Assembly (NCBI GenBank): GCA_964639225.1
Contig: CAZXCK010000116.1
Span: 1-14,253, forward strand
Source of the DNA: CAZXCK01 sp964639225
Lineage (GTDB): Bacteria; Chloroflexota; Anaerolineae; Aggregatilineales; Phototrophicaceae
DNA length: 14,253 nucleotides
Direction: 5' to 3'
Part shown: in pieces, positions 1 through 7,153 of the stretch
How the letters are laid out: every line of letters starts with the position of its first letter
How positions within the stretch are numbered: the stretch's first letter is position 1
Position numbers and translations under genes: made by a program
The notes under the pieces: model-generated
Database searches by the model: none
What the model was told of the DNA's origin: nothing
The model's input: the letters and a program-made list of their open reading frames with translations, nothing else

Positions 1-2
1 AC

Positions 3-221
3 CGGGCACCGGCAGACGGTCTGCGCCCGACGAGCGGCTGGGCCGCCGGCGAGTATATCATCGACGAGCATACGCTGGGCTTCAACGTGGACGATTACAG
101 CGGTCCGGCGACACTGATTGCCGGGCTGTACGACGCCAATCTGCCGGGTTTCCCACGCCGGCGCACAGCAGAAGGTGGCAACGCGGCGACTCTGCCGCTG
201 GCGATGAGCGTGACGGAGTGA
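3..221 (+). CDS. C-terminal fragment of a probable extracytoplasmic domain (GT39-like membrane protein tail)
   Basis: An open frame runs in from the left edge and ends at TGA 219-221, giving 72 residues. It contains the segments GLRPTSGWAAGEYIIDEH and GPATLIAGLYDA. This 'PTS-x-W-x-x-G ... GLYD' pattern resembles the C-terminal beta-rich domain of many Chloroflexota glycosyltransferase-39-like membrane proteins, usually on the outside of the membrane. The family link rests on remembered pattern, and the catalytic part would lie upstream of the window. It converges on the minus-strand PPC gene with only 7 nt between the two stop codons. It could equally be the tail of an unrelated secreted protein that shares this domain. 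Confidence 0.65.
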   Translation, partial: RAPADGLRPTSGWAAGEYIIDEHTLGFNVDDYSGPATLIAGLYDANLPGFPRRRTAEGGNAATLPLAMSVTE

Positions 222-228
222 CGGGCGG

Positions 229-1017
229 CTATGGCCGCTCCCACTCAATTTCCAGCACAAAACGCCCGGCGCGCCCCAGCACATCGAACAGGGTGACTGT
301 GTACGCGCCACCGGCGGGAATCGTGAAGCCTTTGATGCGCGCATCGAACGGAGCCAGTGTTAAATCCTGCGTGCCGTGATCGTCATTGAGCGCCAGCGTC
401 TCGCCGTCGGGGTTGGTCAGGGTCAGCACGGGGTCCAGCGGCTGGCGCGCCGCCCGCCCGGTGATGGTCAGCCTGTCGCCCGCTTGCGCCTCGACGGTGT
501 ACGCAAAAGCCCGTGACTGGGGCAGCCGCCCGCGAATCGCCAGCGACTCGCCCGGCTGGCCGTCGATGCGCGCCGCGAACGGGTCGCCGGTTTCCAGCGT
601 CACCTCGACCTGACCGGGATAAATGCCGCCGTAAGTGCTGGCCTGGATGGTGTAGGTGCCGCTGTAGGGCAGCGTCAGGTCGCGGATGCGGGCATCGGTC
701 GGCAGCAGATCGGGGTCGTCGTTGCGGTGATCGTCGTTGTAGGCCAGCCAGCGACCATCCGGCGCGCGCACGGCCACCACTGCATCGTCGAGCGGGTCGC
801 GCTCGCTGGCCGGGACCACGCTGCGCACGGTGATCGTCACCGCGTCGCCGGCCTGTCCCTCGAAGGTGAGCCGGGCCGGGTTTTCGTCGCCGGGCAGGCT
901 GACCACCCGCGACTCGCCCGCTTGCAGCGGTGAATCGGCTTCGTCCTGCGCATGGAGCCGCAGCGAAAACGCCAGCAGAACCAGCGTAAACAGTGCCAAT
1001 CGTCGTGTGATCGTCAA
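229..1017 (-). CDS. Secreted protein with two tandem PPC-like (pre-peptidase C-terminal) domains
   Basis: Product of 262 aa. The only sensible start is TTG at 1017: it gives a signal peptide (MTITRRLALF, then a hydrophobic core, cut after HAQ near residue 24), and no ATG or GTG lies nearby upstream in frame. An AGGGA sits about 11 nt before it. After the signal come two similar beta-sandwich units, about residues 28-143 and 146-262. Each has 'AGD-x-(V/L)TI(T)', a 'DP-L ... PDG ... LA-NDDH' segment and a 'DARI-x(2)-(F/L)T(L/I)P-x-(S/G)G-x-YT(I/V)' end, which is the PPC pattern. Such domains are non-catalytic and often mediate binding or folding in secreted proteins; here no peptidase is attached. 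The gene diverges from the SH3b lipoprotein, so the two may share control and both act outside the membrane. Confidence 0.8.
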   Translation of the reverse strand: MTITRRLALFTLVLLAFSLRLHAQDEADSPLQAGESRVVSLPGDENPARLTFEGQAGDAVTITVRSVVPASERDPLDDAVVAVRAPDGRWLAYNDDHRNDDPDLLPTDARIRDLTLPYSGTYTIQASTYGGIYPGQVEVTLETGDPFAARIDGQPGESLAIRGRLPQSRAFAYTVEAQAGDRLTITGRAARQPLDPVLTLTNPDGETLALNDDHGTQDLTLAPFDARIKGFTIPAGGAYTVTLFDVLGRAGRFVLEIEWERP

Positions 1018-1128
1018 GTTGACTTTTTTCCCTGTGTACCATTTCGCACTATAATAATACCCAGGTCGGCGCTGATGACCAGGGCGCTGCCGATCAATCG
1101 ACCGTAACGGCGGGTAAGCAGGAAAACG
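1018..1128. promoter_or_regulatory. Divergent intergenic region with candidate -10 boxes on both strands
   Basis: This gap separates the PPC gene (minus) from the lipoprotein gene (plus). It holds an A/T island at 1049-1057 in otherwise GC-rich DNA. On the plus strand TATAAT lies at 1050-1055; on the minus strand the same island reads TATTAT (1056-1051). No good -35 box stands 16-18 nt from either. TTGACT at 1019-1024 is 25 nt from the plus -10, too far to pair normally. The lipoprotein ATG has AGGA at 1120-1123, 5 nt away. Promoter identity is inferred from the -10 match alone. Confidence 0.4.
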
Positions 1129-2367
1129 ATGGCCATCTGTAAAAAATTCTGCGTGTGGGTTCTCGTATCGCTGCTGGGACTGGCGGCCTGCACCGGTGAC
1201 GACGGCGGCGAACCGCAGAGCGCCGCGCTGCCGACATCGACGCTGGCGCCGCTCATCAGCCTGACGCCGCGCTTCACCGCCACGCCGCTGGCGACGCGCA
1301 CACCGCTGCCCACGTTTACACCCGTACCATCGGACACACCGGTTCCACCCACACCGTCCGACACGCCGGAACCCACCGCCACACCGCCCATCACCGGCAT
1401 CATCCAGTCGATGCAGACGGTGAACATCCGCGAGGGGCCGGGGACGACCTTCAGCGCCTTCCGGGCGTTGAATCCAGGCACGCCGGTGCTGGTCATTGGC
1501 CAGAATCAGGACGGAAGCTGGTACAACATTCGCATGGAAGACGGCGAAGAGGGCTGGGTGGCGGCGGCGCTGCTCTTTCTGGAAGCGACGATCACGCCTT
1601 TCCCGACCTTTACGCCCACACCGAACCTGACCGCGCTGGCGCTGGGGACGACGCTGCCGACGGCGGTCATCGGTGGCGGCACGGTGACACCTACCCCGCC
1701 GCTGTCGGCGGTGACGGCCACGCCGCCGGGCACGGCTCAACCGACTACGGATGAAGCCGAGGCCGAGACCGACGCCGAACCGACCGAGCCGTTCCTGCCG
1801 ATTGTCGATCTGGCGGCCATTGAGCAGACCTCAACGGCACTGGCGGCCCTGATGCGCGTGGTGATTACGCCAGCGGTCCCGGAAGGGGAGTCGCCCAACA
1901 ACCCGCCCACACAGAACCCGGAAGATTCACCGACGCCAGCTTCGCCACCGCCGCCGGGAACCTCTACCATCCAGGATGGCGCCGATGTGTTCGCCATGTG
2001 CGATAACCCGGTGTTTGGTGTGCCCGCACCGGCTGATCTCGCGTCTGGTTCCAGCGTCGAGATTTACTGGGCGTGGTACGCCACCGACCCGGAGCTGATC
2101 GACGAGCACCTGGAAGCCGTCACCTACGAGGTGCGCCTCAACGATCAACTGCTGTCGGACTGGCAGCAGTACGGCCAGCGGGTGGTACAGGTGGGCAATA
2201 TGTGGGCTAAATACTGGTATGTGCCAGTCGGGCGGCTGGAAGCGGGGACGTACCGCATCACCTACCGCGCCACCTGGGATGAGACCATCAGCGATGGCAT
2301 CACCACCTTCGGCCCCGGCACCAGCAACCTGGTCGAAGAAGGATCGTGTACATTCACGGTGCGGTAG
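1129..2367 (+). CDS. SH3b-domain lipoprotein with Thr/Pro-rich linkers
   Basis: Product of 412 aa. ATG 1129 has AGGA 5 nt upstream. The N-terminus is a lipoprotein signal: KK-rich start, hydrophobic core, lipobox LAAC with the acylated Cys at residue 21. Residues 40-88 are a Thr/Pro-rich extended linker. Residues about 90-153 form a bacterial SH3 (SH3_3-type) domain, seen in VNIREGPGTTFSAF, in GTPVLVIGQNQDGSWYNIR and in EGWVAAALL; such domains commonly bind cell-wall glycans or peptides. A second Thr/Pro/Glu-rich linker spans about 155-285. The C-terminal ~125 residues are a separate beta-rich domain rich in Trp and Tyr, with Cys291 and Cys407 placed to form a disulfide; I do not recognise it. 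Its role is probably at the cell surface. It converges on mutY with 7 nt between stops. Confidence 0.85.
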   Translation: MAICKKFCVWVLVSLLGLAACTGDDGGEPQSAALPTSTLAPLISLTPRFTATPLATRTPLPTFTPVPSDTPVPPTPSDTPEPTATPPITGIIQSMQTVNIREGPGTTFSAFRALNPGTPVLVIGQNQDGSWYNIRMEDGEEGWVAAALLFLEATITPFPTFTPTPNLTALALGTTLPTAVIGGGTVTPTPPLSAVTATPPGTAQPTTDEAEAETDAEPTEPFLPIVDLAAIEQTSTALAALMRVVITPAVPEGESPNNPPTQNPEDSPTPASPPPPGTSTIQDGADVFAMCDNPVFGVPAPADLASGSSVEIYWAWYATDPELIDEHLEAVTYEVRLNDQLLSDWQQYGQRVVQVGNMWAKYWYVPVGRLEAGTYRITYRATWDETISDGITTFGPGTSNLVEEGSCTFTVR

Positions 2368-2374
2368 CGGGCGG

Positions 2375-3463
2375 CTACAGCAGCAGATTGGGACGTGCCT
2401 TCAGGGCGGCGATGATGTCGCGGTCAGCCTTGCCGAAGCTGTAGCGGTCGAGTTCGTCCAGGCGCACCCAGGCGAAGTCCTGCGCGCCGATGGTCTGCGG
2501 CGGGCCGCTGCGATAGCGGCACTCGAAAGCGTGCAGGGTGATCTTAAAATGGGTGAAGGCGTGGCGCACCACCACAAACAGTTCGCCGACGGTCACCTCA
2601 ATCGCCAGTTCCTCGCGCAGTTCACGGCGCAGCGTCTGCGGCAGAGTCTCGCCCGCTTCCTGCTTGCCACCCGGAAACTCCCACAACCCACCCAGCAGAC
2701 CATCCGACGGGCGCTGCGCGATGAGCAGGCGCTCGTCGTCGTCGTAGATGATGCCCGCCGCCACGTCATAATGCGGGGTGGGTGCTTTGCGCCGTTTGAC
2801 CGGGCGCTGGGCCTGTGTTCCGGCAGCGCAGGCGGCGCAGTGAGTCCGCAGCGGGCAGGCATCGCAGCGCGGGGCGCGCGGACGGCAGATCGTCTGGCCC
2901 AACTCCATCAGCGCCTGATTGTAAGCGCCGGTACGCTCGGCGGGCAGCCAATCGGCGGCGAGCTGCCACAGCCTGGTTTTGGTGGCGGACTGTGTGACAT
3001 CATCGGGCAGGTCCAGCAGGCGAGCGAACACGCGGATCACGTTGCCGTCCAGCACCGGGGCGCGCTCGCCGTAGCAGATACTGGCGATGGCCCCAGCGGT
3101 ATAACGCCCGATGCCGGGCAGCGATTGCAGTTCCGCCGCCGTGCCGGGGAAACGCCCGTTATGCTGGCTGGCGACGATGCGCGCGGTTTGGTGCAAATTC
3201 CGCGCCCGGCTATAATAACCTAAACCTTCCCACTGTTTGAGCACGTCGTCCAGTGGGGCAGCCGCCAGCGCGCAGATATCGGGGAAGGCGGCCAGAAAGC
3301 GGTTAAAATACGGAATGACGGTGCTGATCTGCGTCTGCTGGAGCATGATCTCCGACAGCCACACACGATACGGGTCCGGCGCGTGCTCATTTTCACGCCA
3401 GGGCAGATCGGCGGCCTGCTGATCGAACCAGGCCAGCAGAGTAGCGGCAAAGGGTGCAGTCAT
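2375..3463 (-). CDS. mutY: A/G-specific adenine DNA glycosylase MutY
   Basis: Product of 362 aa, close to the 350 aa of E. coli MutY. The enzyme removes adenine mispaired with 8-oxoguanine or G in base-excision repair. The catalytic Glu is E38 in WLSEIMLQQTQ; the helix-hairpin-helix is LPGIGRYTAGAI (115-126); the catalytic Asp is D139 in VLDGNVIRVFAR. The [4Fe-4S] ligands are C193, C200, C203 and C209 with the MutY spacing C-X6-C-X2-C-X5-C. The C-terminal NUDIX-like 8-oxoG recognition domain (about 230-355) keeps the box G266-X5-E272-X7-REL-x-EE. No key residue is missing. The ATG at 3463 has GAGGT (complement of 3473-3477) about 9 nt upstream. It diverges from the LSDAT gene with 80 nt between starts, in which I see no convincing promoter. 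Confidence 0.97.
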   Translation of the reverse strand: MTAPFAATLLAWFDQQAADLPWRENEHAPDPYRVWLSEIMLQQTQISTVIPYFNRFLAAFPDICALAAAPLDDVLKQWEGLGYYSRARNLHQTARIVASQHNGRFPGTAAELQSLPGIGRYTAGAIASICYGERAPVLDGNVIRVFARLLDLPDDVTQSATKTRLWQLAADWLPAERTGAYNQALMELGQTICRPRAPRCDACPLRTHCAACAAGTQAQRPVKRRKAPTPHYDVAAGIIYDDDERLLIAQRPSDGLLGGLWEFPGGKQEAGETLPQTLRRELREELAIEVTVGELFVVVRHAFTHFKITLHAFECRYRSGPPQTIGAQDFAWVRLDELDRYSFGKADRDIIAALKARPNLLL

Positions 3464-3543
3464 AACGGCTATACCTCAACAGCGAAACGGTGCGCCGACG
3501 ATGGCGGACCGCACTTACCAACCAACAGGGATAACACGGGCCG

Positions 3544-4314
3544 ATGAACAGTTTACCGCCTTACGAGCAGGTCTTCAGCATCGAATTTGAGAACGGGCAG
3601 CGGGCGCAGGCTGTGCGCACCCTGCCCGACGCCGACCCGCAGCGGGCGCTGCTGCTGCTGGGACTCACCGTATCGCGCCCGGTGGTGTTCGTGGTTGGCG
3701 GGGCGGGTGGCATGACGGACGAAGTCCGTGAGCGCACCCGTTCCATGATCGACGGCGTGGCCGCCTTCGCCGAGGAACACGGCGCGGCCATTGTGGATGG
3801 CGGCACCGAGTCCGGCATCATGCAGATGTGCGGCGATGCCCGTCTGCGCGGCGGGTTTACGTTCCCGCTGCTGGGTGTGTCGCCGCTGGGCAAGGTGTCG
3901 TATCCGGATTATGCCAACCCCAACGAAGAAGCGTTTTTAGAGGACAGTCACACCCATTTTGTGCTGGTGGATGGCCGCGAGTGGGGCCACGAGTCGCAGA
4001 TGCTGCTGGGCGTGGCCGGCGCGCTGACCGGCGGCGCGTATCCGGTGGCGGGGGTGCTGGTCAACGGCGGGCAGATCGCTTTGCAGGAAGTTTACCTGGC
4101 GTCGGTGCGCAAACCACCGTTTCCAGTGATCGCCTTAGAGGGCAGCGGGCGGCTGGCGGATGCGCTGGTATCGGCCATGCGCACGGGCCACACCGACCGC
4201 CGTCTGCTGCGCGCCATCCTGGACCGGGGGCGGGTCGATGTGGCCAGCATCGCCGGTGGCCCGGATGTGGTCAGCCAGCGTCTGAGCCAGCAGTTCGCGC
4301 GGTTTGGGGGATAG
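3544..4314 (+). CDS. LSDAT-type (SLOG superfamily) predicted nucleotide-ligand-binding protein
   Basis: Product of 256 aa. A Rossmann-like SLOG fold is indicated by VVFVVGGAGGMTDEVRERT (47-65), by AAIVDGGTESGIMQM (81-95) with the hallmark GGT-x-SGIM ligand loop, by HTHFVLVDGREWGHESQ (136-152), and by EGSGRLADAL (199-208). This matches the prokaryotic LSDAT family, related to the N-terminal ligand-sensing region of TRPM channels. Family members are predicted to bind nucleotide-derived ligands, often beside a membrane partner. The following gene, 25 nt downstream, encodes a membrane-anchored TPR protein, which suits that idea. ATG 3544 has no strong Shine-Dalgarno (AGGG at 3527-3530 is distant), so the start is less certain than the frame. 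No signal peptide is seen, so it should be cytosolic. The ligand is unknown. Confidence 0.85.
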   Translation: MNSLPPYEQVFSIEFENGQRAQAVRTLPDADPQRALLLLGLTVSRPVVFVVGGAGGMTDEVRERTRSMIDGVAAFAEEHGAAIVDGGTESGIMQMCGDARLRGGFTFPLLGVSPLGKVSYPDYANPNEEAFLEDSHTHFVLVDGREWGHESQMLLGVAGALTGGAYPVAGVLVNGGQIALQEVYLASVRKPPFPVIALEGSGRLADALVSAMRTGHTDRRLLRAILDRGRVDVASIAGGPDVVSQRLSQQFARFGG

Positions 4315-4339
4315 GGTGACTCACGGGGGAGTAGAGACT

Positions 4340-5665
4340 ATGCGTAAGCTAATCATATTCGGGCTGCTGATGGCGCTGCTGGTGATGCCGGTGCTGGCAC
4401 AGGACGGTGAGCCAGACGTGCCGGATGACGCCCCGGCGGACCTCATCGAACAGATGGAACAACTCACCGGGCAGGCCGAACAGGCCGCCGAACGCGCCGA
4501 GTCCGCTGCTGTCGAAGCGGCTGCCAGCGCCGCCAGCACCGATGGGGTAGTCGAGGAAGCGCGGGAAGCACTGGGGCTGGCCCTGGATATGTTTGGCCTG
4601 TTCGAGGCGATGTCCGGTCTGGTGACCATTATTTTACCGGTGCTGGCAGCGGTGGGTGGTTATATCGGCTTCAGGCGGCTGAATAACGCCGAAGAGGAAC
4701 TGCGCGAGGCCCGCGAGCGCTTCGAGGAGAACCTCAACCAGCGCTCGCAGGAACTGGACAACCTGCGCGCCGAACTGGAGCGCGCCACCACTGTCCAGCG
4801 GGAACATGCGTCGCGGGCGTCGCTGGCGTTGTCGCTGCTGCCGGTGGGCGATCGCCAGTACCGCGCCCAGGACTACCAGGGCGCGCTCGATACGTTCCAT
4901 CGCGCGCTGCAACTGGACGAGGAAAACCCGGCCACCCATTACCGGCTGGGCTATGTCTACACCCAGAGCGGCGAACTGGAACTGGCGAAGAAACACCTGA
5001 CGCGCTCGCTGGAACTGGACTCCGAGTTCGCCTCGTCGCAGGCGGCGCTGGGTTACGTTTACCGGCGCATGGGCGACAAAATGGAGCCGGGCCTGGAGCG
5101 CGACATCATTTACAATCAGGCCGAGGAGAAGTTCCTGGAAGCGCTGCGGCGCATTCCCAAACTGATGGACGAGGACGGCGAGTCGTGGTGGGGGTCGCTG
5201 GGCGGGTTGTACCGGCGGCGCGGGCAGGTGGAGCAGGCCATCCGCGCTTACCAGCAGTGCGGTAGCGTGACGCCGCATTCGTCGTACCCGTTCAGCAATC
5301 TGGCGCTGTTGTTCGCCAATAAGGGCGAAATCCAGAACATGCGCGAGATGTACGTGCGCGTCGAGGAACTGGCGCAGGGCGAAATCCGCGACGAGATCGA
5401 CAATTACTGGGCCTACGCCGACCTGCTGGTATCGCGGCTGGCGCAGGGCAAAATCGACGCTGCTCAGGAGACGCTGACCCAGGTGTTCAGGACATCGCCG
5501 GTGGACTCGCCTTACACGCTGACCAGCCTGGTGGAGACGCTGGAACGTCTGGCGACCGTCCTCACCCCGGACGAGCGCCAGCCCATCTATGACACCATCG
5601 CCGAGATCAACGCGGTGATCGCCGCGCGTCAGGCCGGGGAGATCGACACCCCGGCGTCAGATTAA
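4340..5665 (+). CDS. Membrane-anchored coiled-coil/TPR protein
   Basis: Product of 441 aa from ATG 4340, which has GGGGGAG at 4325-4331, 8 nt away. An in-frame TTG at 4304 would overlap the previous stop and lacks a ribosome site. Residues 1-20 look like a signal peptide or first membrane helix ending PVLAQDGE. Residues 35-80 are Ala/Glu-rich and probably helical. A transmembrane helix spans about 92-112 and is followed by FRRL, which places the C-terminal part in the cytosol. Residues 115-158 form a charged coiled coil. TPR units start near 165 (GDRQYRAQDYQGALDTFHRA) and 199, with further degenerate helical repeats to about 380. TPRs bind protein partners; none can be named, but the LSDAT protein upstream is the obvious candidate. 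No terminator-like hairpin with a U-tract follows it. Confidence 0.85.
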   Translation: MRKLIIFGLLMALLVMPVLAQDGEPDVPDDAPADLIEQMEQLTGQAEQAAERAESAAVEAAASAASTDGVVEEAREALGLALDMFGLFEAMSGLVTIILPVLAAVGGYIGFRRLNNAEEELREARERFEENLNQRSQELDNLRAELERATTVQREHASRASLALSLLPVGDRQYRAQDYQGALDTFHRALQLDEENPATHYRLGYVYTQSGELELAKKHLTRSLELDSEFASSQAALGYVYRRMGDKMEPGLERDIIYNQAEEKFLEALRRIPKLMDEDGESWWGSLGGLYRRRGQVEQAIRAYQQCGSVTPHSSYPFSNLALLFANKGEIQNMREMYVRVEELAQGEIRDEIDNYWAYADLLVSRLAQGKIDAAQETLTQVFRTSPVDSPYTLTSLVETLERLATVLTPDERQPIYDTIAEINAVIAARQAGEIDTPASD

Positions 5666-5719
5666 GGAAGCGCGCATGGCTTTGTGATTCTAATAACCTC
5701 ATTAACTCGCTGCATTTGC

Positions 5720-5748
5720 TTGTAAAAGCCGGATTCATTGGATACAAT
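5720..5748 (+). promoter_or_regulatory. Sigma70-like promoter upstream of the caa3 oxidase operon
   Basis: The -35 box TTGTAA (5720-5725) and the -10 box TACAAT (5743-5748) are separated by 17 nt. They match the consensus at 4/6 and 5/6 positions. The box pair lies in a distinctly A/T-rich stretch of the 223-nt gap before ctaC. It predicts transcription from about 5755 and a leader of about 130 nt. This is a pattern match only. Confidence 0.5.
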
Positions 5749-5772
5749 GTTGCGGGCATTGTGTAAAATTTA

Positions 5773-5787
5773 ACAAGTAAGACTTGT
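5773..5787. promoter_or_regulatory. Short inverted repeat just downstream of the predicted operon start
   Basis: ACAAGT (5773-5778) and ACTTGT (5782-5787) are perfect reverse complements with a 3-nt spacer (AAG). The site lies about 18 nt after the predicted transcription start, where a repressor could bind. A 6-bp dyad is short enough to arise by chance. Further down the leader, GTGG/CCAC (5804-5807, 5836-5839) and ACGTG/CACGT (5811-5815, 5830-5834) could form an imperfect hairpin. Confidence 0.3.
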
Positions 5788-5888
5788 ATTCGGTAGTATA
5801 GTTGTGGACGACGTGATTAACGTAAGCAGCACGTACCACTCTCCACCGCACGACGCTGTTCCAACCTCATACGTTTAGGAATTGGGTG

Positions 5889-7040
5889 ATGAATTTCGGT
5901 AAGAGTGATTCTCCAAATCGTAGTTCCGGCCTGCTTATTCCCACTCTGATCGGCATTGCGATTCTGCTGGTTATCGGTGGCTTTCTCATTTCGCAGCTCA
6001 CCGACTGGCTGTTCGCTACACAGGCTTCTGCCGAAGCCGAGCAGATTGATGAGCTGTTCCGGGTGTTTCTGGGCATTGGCGGCGGCCTGTTCCTGCTGGT
6101 GCAGGGATTGCTGTTGTATTCTGTGATTCGCTTTCGCAAACGCAAAGGTGATGAAAGCGACGGGCCGACCATTCACGGCAATGTCGCGCTGGAACTGACG
6201 TGGACCGCTATTCCGTCGGTGGTGGTGCTGGTGCTGGTGATTTACAGCTATCAGGTATGGTCAGACATCCGCGCCCCGAAAGACAACGAGATGGTGGTTC
6301 ATGGCATTGGTGCGCGTTACGCCTGGACCTTCGAGTACACCGATGACCGGGTCGATCAGACCATTTCCAGCAATACGCTGCATACTTACGTGGGCCGCCC
6401 GGTCCGTATGGTGCTGGACGCGCAGGACGTGATTCACTCGTTCTGGGTGCCGGCGATGCGCATCAAGCAGGACCTGATGCCGGGCCGCACCACCGAGATC
6501 AGTTTTACGCCCACGCAGGCGGGCCGCTATCGTGTGGTGTGCGCCGAACTGTGCGGCGCGGGTCATGGGCAGATGTGGGCCTGGATCGAGGTTTACGAAG
6601 ATGAGGAAACCTACCTGGCCTCGTTTGCAGACCCGGCAGTGGAGCGCATTCTGAACCCGCCCGATGACCCGGCGGAACTGGGCCGGCAGGTCATCCAGTC
6701 TTATGCCTGTACCGGATGCCATGTGCTGGACGACCTGGGCTGGCAGGGCGTGACCGGCCCTTCGCTGAACAACATCGGCGACACAGCCTCGCGCCGCATC
6801 CCCGGTTATACCGCCGAGGAATACCTTTACGAGTCGGTTTATTACTCTGGCGCGTTTATCGTGGCTGGCTACGATAATGTGATGCCGCAGTACCAGCCCG
6901 ACGACCCCGATGGGCCTAATTACATGCCGGTTGAGGACGTACGCGCCATCGTCGCCTATCTGTGTACGCTGACCGAAGATGGTGCATCGGCCTGTGACCT
7001 GGAAAACCTGGATGCTATCATCGCGGCGGACCAGCAGTAA
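5889..7040 (+). CDS. ctaC: caa3-type cytochrome c oxidase subunit II with fused cytochrome c (CoxB/CtaC)
   Basis: Product of 383 aa. ATG 5889 is preferred over the adjoining GTG 5886; AGGA at 5877-5880 is 8 nt from the ATG. Membrane helices lie at about 16-37, 58-81 and 106-123; the basic RFRKRK after the second puts that loop in the cytosol and the C-terminal domains outside. The cupredoxin domain carries the CuA ligands H183 (VIHSFW) and C218, E220, C222, H226 and M229 (CAELCGAGHGQM). A class I cytochrome c domain follows: CTGCH at 274-278, with M332 (VMPQ) the likely distal ligand. It takes electrons from the respiratory chain and passes them through CuA to subunit I. The fused heme domain marks the caa3 class. 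First gene of the oxidase operon. Confidence 0.97.
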   Translation: MNFGKSDSPNRSSGLLIPTLIGIAILLVIGGFLISQLTDWLFATQASAEAEQIDELFRVFLGIGGGLFLLVQGLLLYSVIRFRKRKGDESDGPTIHGNVALELTWTAIPSVVVLVLVIYSYQVWSDIRAPKDNEMVVHGIGARYAWTFEYTDDRVDQTISSNTLHTYVGRPVRMVLDAQDVIHSFWVPAMRIKQDLMPGRTTEISFTPTQAGRYRVVCAELCGAGHGQMWAWIEVYEDEETYLASFADPAVERILNPPDDPAELGRQVIQSYACTGCHVLDDLGWQGVTGPSLNNIGDTASRRIPGYTAEEYLYESVYYSGAFIVAGYDNVMPQYQPDDPDGPNYMPVEDVRAIVAYLCTLTEDGASACDLENLDAIIAADQQ

Positions 7041-7069
7041 GCTGCCGGAGGACGCCGCCCAGGCAAGCC

Positions 7070-7096
7070 GCGAGCGCGCCGCCGGGATGCGCTCGC
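7070..7096 (+). other. Intercistronic hairpin between ctaC and ctaD
   Basis: GCGAGCGC (7070-7077) and GCGCTCGC (7089-7096) form an 8-bp GC-rich stem with an 11-nt loop, about 30 nt after the ctaC stop. No T-run follows, so it is unlikely to be an intrinsic terminator. An mRNA stability or processing element is the more likely role. Confidence 0.45.
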
Positions 7097-7153
7097 CCAA
7101 TGGTGTTGTAAAGTTGCGGATACTGTAGTGTGTGAAGGTGAAAGGTTTGTCTT

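Noticed and set aside
1240..1400. Repetitive ACACCG/ACGCCG-type sequence
   Set aside because: It is coding low-complexity for a Thr/Pro linker, not a CRISPR or satellite repeat; units vary in length and sequence.
1018..1740. Upstream continuation of the PPC reading frame on the minus strand, giving a 503-aa ORF
   Set aside because: It lies antisense to the SH3b lipoprotein, is extremely Arg-rich and has no domain. The signal peptide begins only at the TTG at 1017.
2219..3223. Plus-strand ORF of 334 aa opposite mutY
   Set aside because: Shadow of the GC-rich mutY gene. The composition is unstructured, and mutY on the other strand has all catalytic residues.
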